This document shows, one piece after another, positions 1 through 8,198 of a DNA stretch of 64,000 nt. How positions within the stretch are numbered: position 1 is the stretch's first letter; each line of letters opens with the position of its first letter. The stretch is from Pseudomonas muyukensis (GTDB lineage: Bacteria > Pseudomonadota > Gammaproteobacteria > Pseudomonadales > Pseudomonadaceae). The stretch covers positions 509,501 through 573,500 of the forward strand of contig NZ_CP077073.1 in the NCBI RefSeq assembly GCF_019139535.1, in the 5' to 3' direction. Below the pieces are notes generated by a model. The model saw only the letters and a list, made by a program, of their open reading frames with translations. It made no database searches and had not been told where the DNA came from. Made by a program: the position numbers and the translations under genes.

Positions 1-354
1 CGCGGCATCGAGCCACGCCTGGCGCCGCAGGATGGCCACAACCAGCCCTACTACGAGGTCCAGGCGATCCTCCAGGCCGGGGTGGGCGATGAGGTGCATG
101 TCACCCTGTATTGCGACCAGCAGGAGTTTTCCCAGCTGGAGCATGGCGAGCACCTGTACGCGGTGGTCGCCCGGCAGATCCTGCGGCAACGCCAGGGCCC
201 TGGCAGCTACCGCTGCTACATCACCGACCTGGACTTGTCCGAACTCCTGGGCGACGAACCAGGCTCGACCAGCCTCTACCTGCGCTACAAAAGCCAGTTG
301 GAACAGGCGCTCAACGAGGGCTTGGAACGGTTGCAGGCAACGTACGAACCCTGA
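1..354 (+). CDS. cyaA: Class I adenylate cyclase, C-terminal fragment
   Basis: The reading frame is open from the first base and stops at 354, giving the last 117 residues of a protein that begins outside the window. The tail reads through YYEVQAI and YRCYITDLDLS to a helical end rich in Leu and Glu, as in class I (enterobacterial-type) adenylate cyclases, which make cAMP from ATP in the cytoplasm. The neighbouring order, with rnk, cyaY, lptM, lysA and dapF following, matches cyaA in Pseudomonas. The catalytic half is not visible, so the call rests on the tail plus synteny. Confidence 0.8.
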   Translation, partial: RGIEPRLAPQDGHNQPYYEVQAILQAGVGDEVHVTLYCDQQEFSQLEHGEHLYAVVARQILRQRQGPGSYRCYITDLDLSELLGDEPGSTSLYLRYKSQLEQALNEGLERLQATYEP

Positions 355-444
355 AACGGCTTCCCGTTCAGGAACGGTTTCCTGCTGCCACGGCCTGATT
401 TGTAGGACGCATCCTACGCGCTCCAACCTGATGAGGAGCGTGAT

Positions 445-1287
445 ATGAACAACGAAAACTGGATGGGCGCACACCCTGAGCTGGGGCGCCTGCGCATCGA
501 CCAACTGATTCTGCCGGGCAGCCACGACGCCGGCATGGACAAGCAGGCGCCAAACTTCTCCATCCCCCAGGAGATCACCCAGGACGTCCCGTGCATCGAG
601 CAGATCCGCGGTGGCATCCGCGTGCTGGACCTGCGCGTGCAGTCGCACCGCTCGTACCCCCCCGACCAGCCGGCGCGCTACCAGCTGTACCACCTGACAT
701 CCTCAGGGCGCACGGTACTGGGCGATGTGGTGATGGCCCTCGAGCAGTTCTATGCGAACCCTGCCAACGCCAGGGAGATCATCGTGCTGGATTTCCATGC
801 GTTCGACAGGTTCAATGCCGAGGAGCACGCACGGTTCCAGCAACTGCTCGACGAACATCTGGAGCCGCGCATGATCCACTGGGACATGAACGCCCTGACA
901 CTGGATGAACTCTGGCAGCAGCACCCAGGCAGGACCCTGGTCATCGCCTACAACGGACCGACCCCCCATCATTACTGGGATGGCGTGCGCCATGGCTGGA
1001 TAGGCGAGAACACCCCCAGCACCCGCCGGCTGAAGGCATTCATGGACGAAGTCGCGATGGGCGCCCAGTCCCGCCTGCCACTGAGCTCGATCCAGTGCGC
1101 CAAGTACAACAAGTTCATCTTCACCCCCGACGATTTCAGCGACAAGATCGACGAGTGGTTCGAGTCCCGGGACATGGACAGCTACATCCAGCGCTTCCGG
1201 ATCATCAACACCGACTGGTCGCTGCGCAGCCGCCTGGTCGACAATTGTATCCACGCCAACCGCGTGCGGGCACAGCACCTCGGCTAA
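445..1287 (+). CDS. PI-PLC X-domain phosphodiesterase-like protein
   Basis: A 280-residue protein with the opening of a phosphatidylinositol-specific phospholipase C X domain. LPGSHDAGMD near residues 25-34 carries the first catalytic His, and IRGGIRVLDLRV near 52-63 is the conserved barrel strand. No signal peptide is visible (MNNENWMGAHPEL), so it is probably cytoplasmic. Members cleave phosphoinositides or related glycerophosphodiesters, but the substrate cannot be read from the sequence. A purine-rich stretch GAGGAG just before the ATG serves as ribosome binding site. It ends 6 bp from the convergent rnk stop, with no terminator between them. It appears to be an insertion between cyaA and rnk. 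Confidence 0.72.
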   Translation: MNNENWMGAHPELGRLRIDQLILPGSHDAGMDKQAPNFSIPQEITQDVPCIEQIRGGIRVLDLRVQSHRSYPPDQPARYQLYHLTSSGRTVLGDVVMALEQFYANPANAREIIVLDFHAFDRFNAEEHARFQQLLDEHLEPRMIHWDMNALTLDELWQQHPGRTLVIAYNGPTPHHYWDGVRHGWIGENTPSTRRLKAFMDEVAMGAQSRLPLSSIQCAKYNKFIFTPDDFSDKIDEWFESRDMDSYIQRFRIINTDWSLRSRLVDNCIHANRVRAQHLG

Positions 1288-1293
1288 GGCAGC

Positions 1294-1704
1294 TCAAAGA
1301 TCGAAGTCACCCGCCGCTTCCGGCTGGTACTCGACCGCCAGCAATTCGAGCTTGAGGGTCTTGCCACCCGGGGCCGGCCAGTCGATCTGGTCGCCCACCG
1401 ACAAGCCCAGCAGCGCGCAGCCGATCGGCGCGAGAATCGAGACATTGCCTTCTGGCCCGGCGTCCTTCGGGTACACCAGGGTCAGGTGGTAGTCCTTGCC
1501 ACTGGCGATCTCGCGGCAGTGCACGCGCGAGTTCATGGTCACCACGCCGGCGGGCACGTCGTCGTGACCGACCACCTGCTCGGCGCGGTCCAGCTCGTCC
1601 TGCAGGGCGAGCACCCCCGGGGTGCTTTCATCGAGGCTGTCGAGCAGGCGCTCCAGACGCTGCACGTCCAAGCGGGTGAGGATGAGGGAAGGCTTGGTGC
1701 TCAT
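1294..1704 (-). CDS. rnk: Nucleoside diphosphate kinase regulator Rnk
   Basis: A 136-residue GreA/GreB-family protein. The N-terminal ~50 residues form a short coiled coil (LDVQRLERLLDSLDE), and the C-terminal part is the FKBP-like GreA/B domain with IGCALLGLSVGDQIDWPAP. Rnk binds RNA polymerase in the secondary-channel region but has a shorter coiled coil than GreA. It was named as a regulator of nucleoside diphosphate kinase and influences alginate and cAMP-linked phenotypes in Pseudomonas. The position beside cyaA is conserved. It is convergent with the PLC-like gene, 6 bp away. Confidence 0.9.
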   Translation of the reverse strand: MSTKPSLILTRLDVQRLERLLDSLDESTPGVLALQDELDRAEQVVGHDDVPAGVVTMNSRVHCREIASGKDYHLTLVYPKDAGPEGNVSILAPIGCALLGLSVGDQIDWPAPGGKTLKLELLAVEYQPEAAGDFDL

Positions 1705-1755
1705 GATCCAGTCAGACTCCTTTGAACAAGCAGTTTTCTACAGGCAGATAAAGCA

Positions 1756-1779
1756 AAACCCCGCCCAAGGGCGGGGTTT
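1756..1779 (-). terminator. Rho-independent terminator after cyaY-DUF1289
   Basis: AAACCCCGCCC, a 2-nt loop and GGGCGGGGTTT form a perfect 11-bp stem. Read on the minus strand it ends in a run of T. It lies downstream of the DUF1289 gene and upstream of rnk. Confidence 0.8.
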
Positions 1780-1861
1780 GCGAAATGCTTTTGGCGTCAG
1801 CGACGCTGAACTCGACACTACCACAGCCGGGCAAATACTCAAGCCCGCACCTTCGTTGGGG

Positions 1862-2080
1862 TTATGCCTGCGCCTGGCTTTTCAGGGCCAACGCTTCCAG
1901 GCAGATCTGCCGGCGTCGCGGGTCATCGGCCGAGCGCCACTCGCGGATATGCTCGACATGCCGATGGCAGCCGGTACACACCTTGTGCTCATCCAGCCGA
2001 CACACATTGATACAAGGTGATGGCACCGCCGGGCTGACATTACTGTAGAGCGGCTTCGCTGGCCGAGGCTGGTCGCTCAT
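1862..2080 (-). CDS. DUF1289 family small cysteine protein
   Basis: A 72-residue protein with the DUF1289 signature: SPCINVCRLDE, then CTGCHRHVEHIREW, so four Cys (CxxxC and CxxC) likely bind a metal or Fe-S centre. The C-terminal helix is RRRQICLEALAL. The biochemical function is unknown. The start lies 1 bp after the cyaY stop, so the two are cotranscribed leftwards. Pairing with frataxin fits an Fe-S-related role, but that is inference from context only. Confidence 0.85.
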   Translation of the reverse strand: MSDQPRPAKPLYSNVSPAVPSPCINVCRLDEHKVCTGCHRHVEHIREWRSADDPRRRQICLEALALKSQAQA

Positions 2081-2081
2081 C

Positions 2082-2414
2082 TCAGATCTCGTCGAAATCC
2101 AGCTTCTCGCCGGCTCGCTCCCAGACGATGCGCTCGAGCATCTCGCCCAGCAGTTCCTCGGTCTTCTCGCAGGTCCACTTGCCGTTTTCTTCGTCGTAGT
2201 CGAAGTGGAAGCCGCCCGACTTGTCGGCCAGCCACAGCTGGCGCAGTGGCTCCTGGCGGCTGAAGATCAGCTGGCTGCCGTTGTCGAACTTGACCGTCAG
2301 CACACCGGCGGAGTTCTCCATGTCCAGGTCCATGCCGCTCTCGTCGAACAGGTCTTCCAGGGCCTGTTGGGTCGCGTCGACCAGATCGTGGAAACGCGCT
2401 TCGCTCAAACTCAT
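2082..2414 (-). CDS. cyaY: Bacterial frataxin CyaY
   Basis: A 110-residue protein of the usual CyaY length. The start MSLSEARFHDLVD is preferred over longer in-frame extensions. The acidic first helix (ALEDLFDESGMDLDMEN) supplies the iron-binding face, followed by the beta sheet GVLTVKF and QLIFSRQEPLRQLWLA, and the GGFHF element. Frataxin binds iron and modulates IscS activity during Fe-S cluster assembly. It is transcribed leftwards, divergent from lptM-lysA-dapF, with DUF1289 directly downstream. Confidence 0.92.
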   Translation of the reverse strand: MSLSEARFHDLVDATQQALEDLFDESGMDLDMENSAGVLTVKFDNGSQLIFSRQEPLRQLWLADKSGGFHFDYDEENGKWTCEKTEELLGEMLERIVWERAGEKLDFDEI

Positions 2415-2613
2415 TGCAGGGACCTCGAAAAATGGCTGTACACACGCAAGCCGGGCACGATACGGGCGCTGGGCCGGGAAAGCAAAGGGTTGCTGTGACA
2501 GCCGGCTTGCCCGGCAAGCATAGCCCGCCAGGCGGGCCGACCCTTGCATAGGCAATCAGGTGGGCGCTCGGTATACTCGGCCGCAATACTGCATATTTCC
2601 AAGGATTTCACCC

Positions 2614-2829
2614 ATGAAACGCCTGATTTCCTCTGTCGCGGCGCTGGTCGCGGTTGCCTGCCTCGTTTCCGCCTGCGGCCAGAAAGGCCCCCTGTACCTG
2701 CCCGAAGACGGCAAGGACGGCAAAGGCCCGCGCAAGTCGTCGTCGCACCAGCACCAGCGGGCCCAGCCTGTGCAGCAGCAACAGGACCTGGAGCCGCAAG
2801 AGCAGGCTGAGCCGTCGCCCGCTCAGTAA
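2614..2829 (+). CDS. lptM: LPS translocon maturation chaperone LptM (LppL) lipoprotein
   Basis: A 71-residue lipoprotein. The signal peptide [21 protein letters not shown] ends at a lipobox (LVSAC, Cys about residue 21), followed by the family hallmark GQKGPLYLP. LptM (YifL) sits in the outer membrane with LptDE and helps the LptD disulfides mature. The Gln/Pro/Glu-rich tail ([14 protein letters not shown]) is low complexity. It lies 9 bp upstream of lysA and heads the operon, as in other pseudomonads (lppL). An upstream GTG at 2560 is rejected because the lipoprotein signal starts at 2614. Confidence 0.88.
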   Translation: MKRLISSVAALVAVACLVSACGQKGPLYLPEDGKDGKGPRKSSSHQHQRAQPVQQQQDLEPQEQAEPSPAQ

Positions 2830-2838
2830 GGAAATCCC

Positions 2839-4086
2839 ATGGATGCATTCAACTACCGCGGCGGCGAACTGTTCGCCGAAGGGGTGGCCCTGGCGGCGCT
2901 CGCCGAACGCTTCGGCACCCCCACCTATGTGTATTCGCGCGCCCATATCGAGGCCCAGTACCGTAGCTACACCGAGGCCCTGCACGGGGTCGACCACCTG
3001 GTGTGCTTCGCGGTCAAGGCCAACTCCAACCTGGGCGTGCTGAACCTGCTGGCACGCCTGGGCGCCGGTTTCGACATCGTCTCGGGCGGGGAGCTGGAGC
3101 GTGTGCTGGCTGCCGGTGGCCGCGCCGATCGCGTGGTGTTCTCCGGGGTCGGCAAGACCCGCGCCGACATGCGCCGCGCCCTGGAAGTCGGCGTGCACTG
3201 TTTCAACGTCGAGTCCGCCGACGAGCTCGAGCGCCTGCAAGTGGTAGCGGCCGAGCTGGGCAAGGTGGCGCCGGTATCGCTGCGGGTCAACCCGGACGTC
3301 GATGCCGGCACCCACCCGTACATCTCCACCGGTCTCAAGGAAAACAAGTTCGGTATCGCCATCGCCGATGCCGAAGCGCTTTACGTGCGCGCCGCGCAGT
3401 TGCCCAACCTCGAGGTGGTCGGTGTCGACTGCCACATCGGCTCGCAACTGACCAGCGTCGAACCTTTCCTCGATGCCCTGGACCGCCTGCTGGTGCTGGT
3501 CGACCGCCTGGCCGAATGCGGCATCCACCTGCGCCACCTCGACCTCGGTGGCGGCGTCGGCGTGCGCTACCGCGACGAACAGCCCCCGCGACTGGCCGAC
3601 TACATCCAGGCCATTCGCGAGCGCGTCGGCGAGCGGGACCTGGCCCTGGTGTTCGAGCCAGGCCGCTATATCGTCGCCAACGGCGGCGTGCTGCTGACCC
3701 GCGTGGAATACCTCAAGCACACCGAGCACAAGGACTTCGCGGTCATCGACGCGGCCATGAACGACCTGATCCGCCCAGCCCTGTACCAGGCCTGGATGGA
3801 CGTCAGCGCGGTCAAGCCCCGTGACGGTGAAGGCCGTGCCTACGACCTGGTCGGGCCGATCTGCGAGACCGGCGATTTCCTCGCCAAGGACCGCGTGCTC
3901 GACCTCGCCGAGGGCGACCTGCTGGCCGTGCGCTCCGCGGGCGCCTATGGTTTTGTCATGAGCTCCAACTACAACACCCGTGGCCGCTGCGCCGAAGTGC
4001 TGGTCGATGGCGACCAGGCCTTCGAAGTGCGCCGCCGCGAGACCGTCGCCGAACTGTTCGCCGGCGAAAGCCTGCTGCCGGAGTAA
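2839..4086 (+). CDS. lysA: Diaminopimelate decarboxylase
   Basis: A 415-residue PLP enzyme of fold type III that decarboxylates meso-diaminopimelate to L-lysine, the last lysine step. The PLP lysine is in [13 protein letters not shown] near residue 58. Other landmarks are [14 protein letters not shown] near 201, the glycine-rich phosphate loop [21 protein letters not shown] and the active-site CETGDF near 345. Start ATG follows GGAAATCCC. It is followed after 4 bp by dapF, so the two final lysine/DAP steps are coupled. Confidence 0.96.
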   Translation: MDAFNYRGGELFAEGVALAALAERFGTPTYVYSRAHIEAQYRSYTEALHGVDHLVCFAVKANSNLGVLNLLARLGAGFDIVSGGELERVLAAGGRADRVVFSGVGKTRADMRRALEVGVHCFNVESADELERLQVVAAELGKVAPVSLRVNPDVDAGTHPYISTGLKENKFGIAIADAEALYVRAAQLPNLEVVGVDCHIGSQLTSVEPFLDALDRLLVLVDRLAECGIHLRHLDLGGGVGVRYRDEQPPRLADYIQAIRERVGERDLALVFEPGRYIVANGGVLLTRVEYLKHTEHKDFAVIDAAMNDLIRPALYQAWMDVSAVKPRDGEGRAYDLVGPICETGDFLAKDRVLDLAEGDLLAVRSAGAYGFVMSSNYNTRGRCAEVLVDGDQAFEVRRRETVAELFAGESLLPE

Positions 4087-4090
4087 GCCC

Positions 4091-4921
4091 ATGTTGCTGC
4101 GCTTTACCAAAATGCATGGGCTGGGCAACGACTTCATGGTCCTCGACCTGGTCAGCCAGCACGCGCATATCCAACCCAAGCACGCCAAGCAATGGGGTGA
4201 CCGCAACACCGGCATCGGCTTCGACCAGTTGCTGATCGTCGAGGCGCCGAACAACCCGGAAGTGGACTTCCGCTACCGGATCTTCAACGCCGACGGCTCC
4301 GAGGTCGAACAATGCGGCAACGGCGCGCGCTGCTTCGCCCGCTTCGTGCTGGACAAGCGCCTGACCGCGAAAAAGCGCATCCGCGTCGAAACCAAGGGCG
4401 GCATCATCGAGCTGGATGTGCGCAACGATGGCCAGGTCTGCGTCGACATGGGCCCACCGCGCTTCGCCCCGGCCGAGATCCCGTTCGCCGCCGACCAGCA
4501 GGCGCCAAGCTATGCGTTGGAGGTCGATGGCCAGGTGCACCAGATCGCCGCGCTGTCCATGGGCAACCCGCACTCGGTGCTGCGTGTCGATGACGTGCGC
4601 AGCGCGCCGGTGCACGAGCTGGGGCCGAAGATCGAGCACCATCCGCGCTTCCCGCAGCGGGTCAACGCCGGCTTCATCCAGGTGCTCGACCGTCACCGCG
4701 CCAACCTGCGGGTGTGGGAGCGTGGTGCCGGTGAAACCTTGGCCTGCGGCACCGGTGCCTGCGCCGCCGCCGTGGCGGCCATCAGCCAAGGCTGGATGGA
4801 TTCGCCGGTGACCATCGACCTGCCGGGCGGACGCCTGAACATCGAATGGGCCGGCCCCGGCACGCCCGTATTGATGACCGGCCCAGCCGTTCGCGTATTC
4901 GAAGGACAAGTTCGTCTCTAA
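4091..4921 (+). CDS. dapF: Diaminopimelate epimerase
   Basis: A 276-residue PLP-independent epimerase converting LL-DAP to meso-DAP for lysine and peptidoglycan. The two catalytic cysteines are in EQCGNGARC (about residue 75) and ACGTGAC (about 220). The N-terminus [11 protein letters not shown] is characteristic and decides the start at 4091, 4 bp after lysA, rather than the longer frame that opens inside lysA. It is followed 13 bp later by the DUF484 gene. Confidence 0.96.
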   Translation: MLLRFTKMHGLGNDFMVLDLVSQHAHIQPKHAKQWGDRNTGIGFDQLLIVEAPNNPEVDFRYRIFNADGSEVEQCGNGARCFARFVLDKRLTAKKRIRVETKGGIIELDVRNDGQVCVDMGPPRFAPAEIPFAADQQAPSYALEVDGQVHQIAALSMGNPHSVLRVDDVRSAPVHELGPKIEHHPRFPQRVNAGFIQVLDRHRANLRVWERGAGETLACGTGACAAAVAAISQGWMDSPVTIDLPGGRLNIEWAGPGTPVLMTGPAVRVFEGQVRL

Positions 4922-4934
4922 GCGAGTATCCGCC

Positions 4935-5633
4935 ATGACCGATCAGCCTAACGTTGCACCCGAGCTCGACGTCGAAACCGTGGTCGCCTACCTGCGCGCC
5001 CACCCGACTTTCTTCGCCGAGCACGACGAACTGCTGGTCGAGCAGCGCATCCCCCACCAGCGCGGCGACAGCGTGTCGCTGGTGGAGCGCCAGCTCAAGC
5101 TGCTGCGTGACCGCAACATCGAGATGCGCCATCGCCTGTCGCAACTGATGGACGTGGCCCGCGACAACGACCGGCTGTTCGACAAGACCCGCCGGCTGAT
5201 CCTCGACCTGCTCGACGCCAACAGCCTGGAAGAGGTGGTCATGGCGGTCGAGGACAGCCTGCGCCAGGAGTTCCAGGTACCCTTCGTCAGCCTGATCCTG
5301 TTCGGCGAAAACGCAGCCCCCGTAGGGCGCTGGGTCTCCGGGGCCGAGGCGCAGCAGGCGATCGGCGGCCTGATCGCCGGTGGCAAGACCACCAGCGGCA
5401 GCCTGCGCGAACACGAACTGGCGTTCCTGTTCGGTGACGCGCAGCACAAGGAAGTCGGTTCCAGCGCCGTGGCCACCCTGGAGTACCAGGGCCTGCACGG
5501 CGTATTGGCGATCGGCAGCCGCGACCCGCAGCACTACAAGAGCAGCGTCGGCACCCTGTTCCTCAGCTACATCGCCGAAGTGCTCGGCCGCGTGGTGCCG
5601 CGCTTCACCCAGACCCTGCGCTCGGTGCGCTGA
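4935..5633 (+). CDS. DUF484 (YigA-like) GAF-fold protein
   Basis: A 232-residue DUF484 protein. The N-terminal helix-rich part ([19 protein letters not shown], then [17 protein letters not shown]) is a likely coiled-coil dimer segment, and residues ~85-225 resemble a GAF fold. No catalytic residues are evident and the function is unknown. The order dapF-yigA-xerC-yigB is conserved across gammaproteobacteria. The stop overlaps the xerC start by one base (TGATG), indicating translational coupling. Confidence 0.88.
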   Translation: MTDQPNVAPELDVETVVAYLRAHPTFFAEHDELLVEQRIPHQRGDSVSLVERQLKLLRDRNIEMRHRLSQLMDVARDNDRLFDKTRRLILDLLDANSLEEVVMAVEDSLRQEFQVPFVSLILFGENAAPVGRWVSGAEAQQAIGGLIAGGKTTSGSLREHELAFLFGDAQHKEVGSSAVATLEYQGLHGVLAIGSRDPQHYKSSVGTLFLSYIAEVLGRVVPRFTQTLRSVR

Positions 5634-6532
5634 TGGAACGCCAGCTGGAAGCTTATTGCGCGCACCTGCGCAACGAGCGCCAGGTGTCCGCGCACACCCT
5701 GCTGGCATACCGCCGCGACCTCGAGAAGGTCATCGAATTCTGTAACTCCCAAGGCATCGCCGGCTGGGCCGGGCTGCAAGTCCAGCAGCTGCGCCAGCTG
5801 GTGGCACGCCAGCATCACCATGGCCAATCATCGCGCAGCCTGGCGCGCCTGCTCTCGGCGGTACGCGGGTTGTACCGCTACCTCAACCGCGAGGGCCTGT
5901 GCCAGCACGACCCAGCCAACGGCTTGACGCCGCCCAAGGGCGAGCGTCGCCTGCCCAAGGCGCTGGACACCGACCGCGCCCTGCAACTGCTCGACGGCGG
6001 CGTCGACGATGAGTTCATCGCCCGCCGCGACCAGGCCATCCTCGAGCTGTTCTATTCGTCCGGCCTGCGCCTGTCGGAGCTGACAGGCCTGGACCTCGCC
6101 CAGCTCGACCTGGCCGCTGGCCTGGTCCAGGTGCTTGGCAAGGGCGGCAAGAGCCGCGTACTGCCGGTCGGGCGCAAGGCCCGCGAGGCACTGCAGGCCT
6201 GGCTGCGCCTGCGCGGCATCGGCGGCCCGCTGGACGATGCCGTATTCATCACCCGCCAGGGCAAGCGCCTGAGCCCCCGTGCCATCCAGATGCGGGTCAA
6301 GACCGCCGGTGAGCGCGAACTGGGCCAGCACCTGCACCCGCACATGCTTCGCCATTCCTTCGCCAGCCACTTGCTGGAGTCGTCCCAGGACCTGCGCGCG
6401 GTGCAGGAGATGCTCGGCCACGCCGACATCAGCACCACGCAGATCTACACCCACCTGGACTTCCAGCACCTGGCCGCGGTGTACGACAGCGCCCATCCTC
6501 GGGCCAAACGCAGCAAGGGCACGGACTCATGA
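5633..6532 (+). CDS. xerC: Tyrosine recombinase XerC
   Basis: A 299-residue integrase-family recombinase that, with XerD, resolves chromosome dimers at dif. The N-terminal SAM-like core-binding domain occupies about residues 1-90. The catalytic domain shows SSGLRLSEL (Arg), the GKGGKSR Lys hairpin, [12 protein letters not shown] (His and Arg), LGHADI (His) and Tyr in STTQIYTH. All R-K-H-R-H-Y positions are present, so it should be active. The start overlaps the DUF484 stop by one base and the end overlaps the HAD gene by 4 bp. Confidence 0.95.
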   Translation: MERQLEAYCAHLRNERQVSAHTLLAYRRDLEKVIEFCNSQGIAGWAGLQVQQLRQLVARQHHHGQSSRSLARLLSAVRGLYRYLNREGLCQHDPANGLTPPKGERRLPKALDTDRALQLLDGGVDDEFIARRDQAILELFYSSGLRLSELTGLDLAQLDLAAGLVQVLGKGGKSRVLPVGRKAREALQAWLRLRGIGGPLDDAVFITRQGKRLSPRAIQMRVKTAGERELGQHLHPHMLRHSFASHLLESSQDLRAVQEMLGHADISTTQIYTHLDFQHLAAVYDSAHPRAKRSKGTDS

Positions 6533-7224
6533 GCATCAAGCTGATCACCTTCGACCTCGACGACACCTTGTGGGACACCGCGCCGGTGATCGCCAGCGCC
6601 GAAATCGTCCTGCGCGACTGGCTGGCCGCCAACGCGCCGAGCCTGGGCGCGGTGCCGGTCGAGCATCTGTTCGCCATCCGCGAGCGCCTGGTGCAGGCCG
6701 AGCCGGGCCTCAAGCACCGCATCAGCGCGCTGCGCCGGCGCGTGCTGTTCCACGCCCTGGAAGCGGTGGGCTACAGCGAGAAGCACGCCCTGGAGCTGGC
6801 CAACGAAGGTTTCGAGGTGTTCCTGCACGCCCGCCACCAGGTGGAGGTATTCCCCGAGGTGCTGCCGGTGCTGGAGATCCTGCGCCACCACTACACCCTC
6901 GGGGTCGTCACCAACGGCAATGCCGACGTGCGCCGGCTGGGCCTGGCAGACTACTTCCGCTTCGCCCTGTGCGCCGAGGACCTGGGCATCGGCAAGCCTG
7001 ATCCGGCCCCTTTCCTTGAGGCGCTGAAGCGTGGCGAGGTGGACGCCGGGGCGGCGGTGCACATCGGCGATCACCCCGGCGACGACATCGCCGGCGCCCA
7101 GCGCGCCGGGCTGCGGGCGGTGTGGTTCAACCCGCAGCACAAGCCCTGGAGCGGCGAACAGGCGCCAGATGCCGAGATCCAGCGGCTGTCGCAGTTGCCC
7201 GACGTGCTGTCGCGCTGGCGCTGA
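6529..7224 (+). CDS. yigB: HAD-superfamily phosphatase, YigB-like
   Basis: A 231-residue HAD hydrolase. Motif I is FDLDDTLWD (nucleophile Asp near residue 9), motif II is VVTNGN, motif III Lys is in GIGKPDP and motif IV is [10 protein letters not shown]. The E. coli orthologue YigB dephosphorylates 5-amino-6-(5-phosphoribitylamino)uracil (flavin pathway) and FMN. The conserved place after xerC supports the same role. The start ATGA overlaps the xerC stop. Confidence 0.85.
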   Translation: MSIKLITFDLDDTLWDTAPVIASAEIVLRDWLAANAPSLGAVPVEHLFAIRERLVQAEPGLKHRISALRRRVLFHALEAVGYSEKHALELANEGFEVFLHARHQVEVFPEVLPVLEILRHHYTLGVVTNGNADVRRLGLADYFRFALCAEDLGIGKPDPAPFLEALKRGEVDAGAAVHIGDHPGDDIAGAQRAGLRAVWFNPQHKPWSGEQAPDAEIQRLSQLPDVLSRWR

Positions 7225-7252
7225 CTGGCTTCACATTCTCCGTCTTCATCCC

Positions 7253-7366
7253 TGTAGGAGCGGCCTTGTGTCGCGAAAGGGCCGCAAAGCGGCCCCAGGG
7301 TCGTTGTCGATACTTAAGCGCAGCCCTTTCCGACCGGTCCGACGCCTCGGCAAGGCCGCTCCTACA
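7253..7366. repeat. Inverted pair of REP elements
   Basis: TGTAGGAGCGGCCTTGTGTCG at the left end is mirrored by GGCAAGGCCGCTCCTACA at the right end, each with an internal palindrome (GGGCCGCAAAGCGGCCC at left). This is the putida-type REP in head-to-head arrangement, lying between the convergent yigB and sutA genes. Confidence 0.85.
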
Positions 7367-7391
7367 GAGACCGTACCAACCTGACAGGCAC

Positions 7392-7422
7392 AAAAAAGCC
7401 CGCAGCGACGGCGGGCTTTTTT
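7392..7422. terminator. Bidirectional terminator between yigB and sutA
   Basis: AAAAAAGCCCGC, a 7-nt loop and GCGGGCTTTTTT form a stem with T-runs on both strands, so it can end both the lptM-yigB operon and sutA. Confidence 0.85.
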
Positions 7423-7434
7423 GCGTTCAGCCAC

Positions 7435-7764
7435 TCAGATAGGGCGGCTGCCGTACTTGTTGTCCGGCTTCTTGGGCGGATCGGCGACCACGTTGGCCTC
7501 CACTTCCTGCACCTTGCCACCGCGCGACAGGAACTCTTCCATCGCCTTGGCCAGCGCATCGCGCTCTTTCTGCTTGGCTTCCATGCTCGGCATCTCGTCT
7601 ACCGAGACCGCCGCCTTGGACTTGCCCTTGGCCGCCGGCGCCGGGCTGCTGTCGTCGTCGCCGGAGTCTTCCGCGCCGTCGTCAGCCGCGGCTTCGAGGC
7701 CTTCATCACCCTCGTCTTCGTCGCCTACTTCGAGGTCATCATTTTCCAGATCGTCGTCGCTCAT
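7435..7764 (-). CDS. sutA: Transcriptional regulator SutA
   Basis: A 109-residue protein. The first ~55 residues are almost entirely Asp, Glu and small residues (intrinsically disordered), then comes a helical segment MEAKQKERDALAKAMEEFL, and the conserved tail is PPKKPDNKYGSRPI. This matches SutA, a Pseudomonas RNA-polymerase-binding protein that raises expression of housekeeping and ribosomal genes during slow growth. It is transcribed leftwards towards the shared terminator, from a promoter far upstream. Confidence 0.88.
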   Translation of the reverse strand: MSDDDLENDDLEVGDEDEGDEGLEAAADDGAEDSGDDDSSPAPAAKGKSKAAVSVDEMPSMEAKQKERDALAKAMEEFLSRGGKVQEVEANVVADPPKKPDNKYGSRPI

Positions 7765-8032
7765 GTTCTACCTCATGACTTGCGAAAAGCAGGTTAGTTA
7801 TAGACCGGTGCAGCCGTAGACCGGCAGCCACCAGTGAAAATTCAACTGGCCGTGGGTTGGCCACTGCCCTGGGTGTCCGCCCCCTGGTGGAGGGCCCGGC
7901 ACCCTGCAGGCCCTGCTCCTGGCAAGGCCTGACGAAATCGTGTTTGACCCTTGCTGGCCACAGGCTATTGGCAAGCCTAGCAAAGGGTGGCGAAGTGTGT
8001 GTGGACGACTCGTCCTTCACTCTTCGGCGCGC
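7765..8032 (-). promoter_or_regulatory. Long untranslated leader of sutA
   Basis: About 270 nt separate the likely promoter from the sutA start. On the transcript the segment contains GAAGGACGAG (a GGA motif), several GC-rich inverted repeats and CCAGT/ACTGG arms around 7830-7850. No ORF with a convincing ribosome site was found, so it is read as a structured 5' leader. Confidence 0.45.
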
Positions 8033-8060
8033 ATTCTAGCGCGCTCGCGGAAAAAGCAAA
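8033..8060 (-). promoter_or_regulatory. Candidate sigma-70 promoter of sutA
   Basis: On the minus strand TTTGCT, a 16-bp spacer and TAGAAT resemble -35 and -10 boxes. On the plus strand these are AGCAAA at 8055-8060 and ATTCTA at 8033-8038. It lies between the amtB terminator and the sutA leader. Confidence 0.5.
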
Positions 8061-8155
8061 GCACCAGAAACGCCCAATGACTTGTAAGTTTTCCGCCCAG
8101 GTCGCGAACAGGACAGCGAAACCGTTTGCCCGGCGCCAAGCGACAAACTACAGGC

Positions 8156-8180
8156 AAAAAAATGCCCGGCGAACCGGGCA
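8156..8180 (-). terminator. Terminator after amtB
   Basis: On the minus strand TGCCCGG-TTCG-CCGGGCA is followed by TTTTTTT. It begins about 20 bp downstream of the amtB stop. Confidence 0.85.
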
Positions 8181-8198
8181 AGTTTTCCCACAAGGCGG

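Noticed and set aside
2608..4254. 548-codon ORF antisense to lysA
   Set aside because: GC-rich shadow frame. The plus strand encodes LysA with all motifs, and the antisense product has no recognisable domain.
7790..8000. Possible 6S or other named RNA in the sutA-amtB gap
   Set aside because: No recognisable 6S bubble structure. 6S in Pseudomonas lies at a different locus. Treated as the sutA leader.
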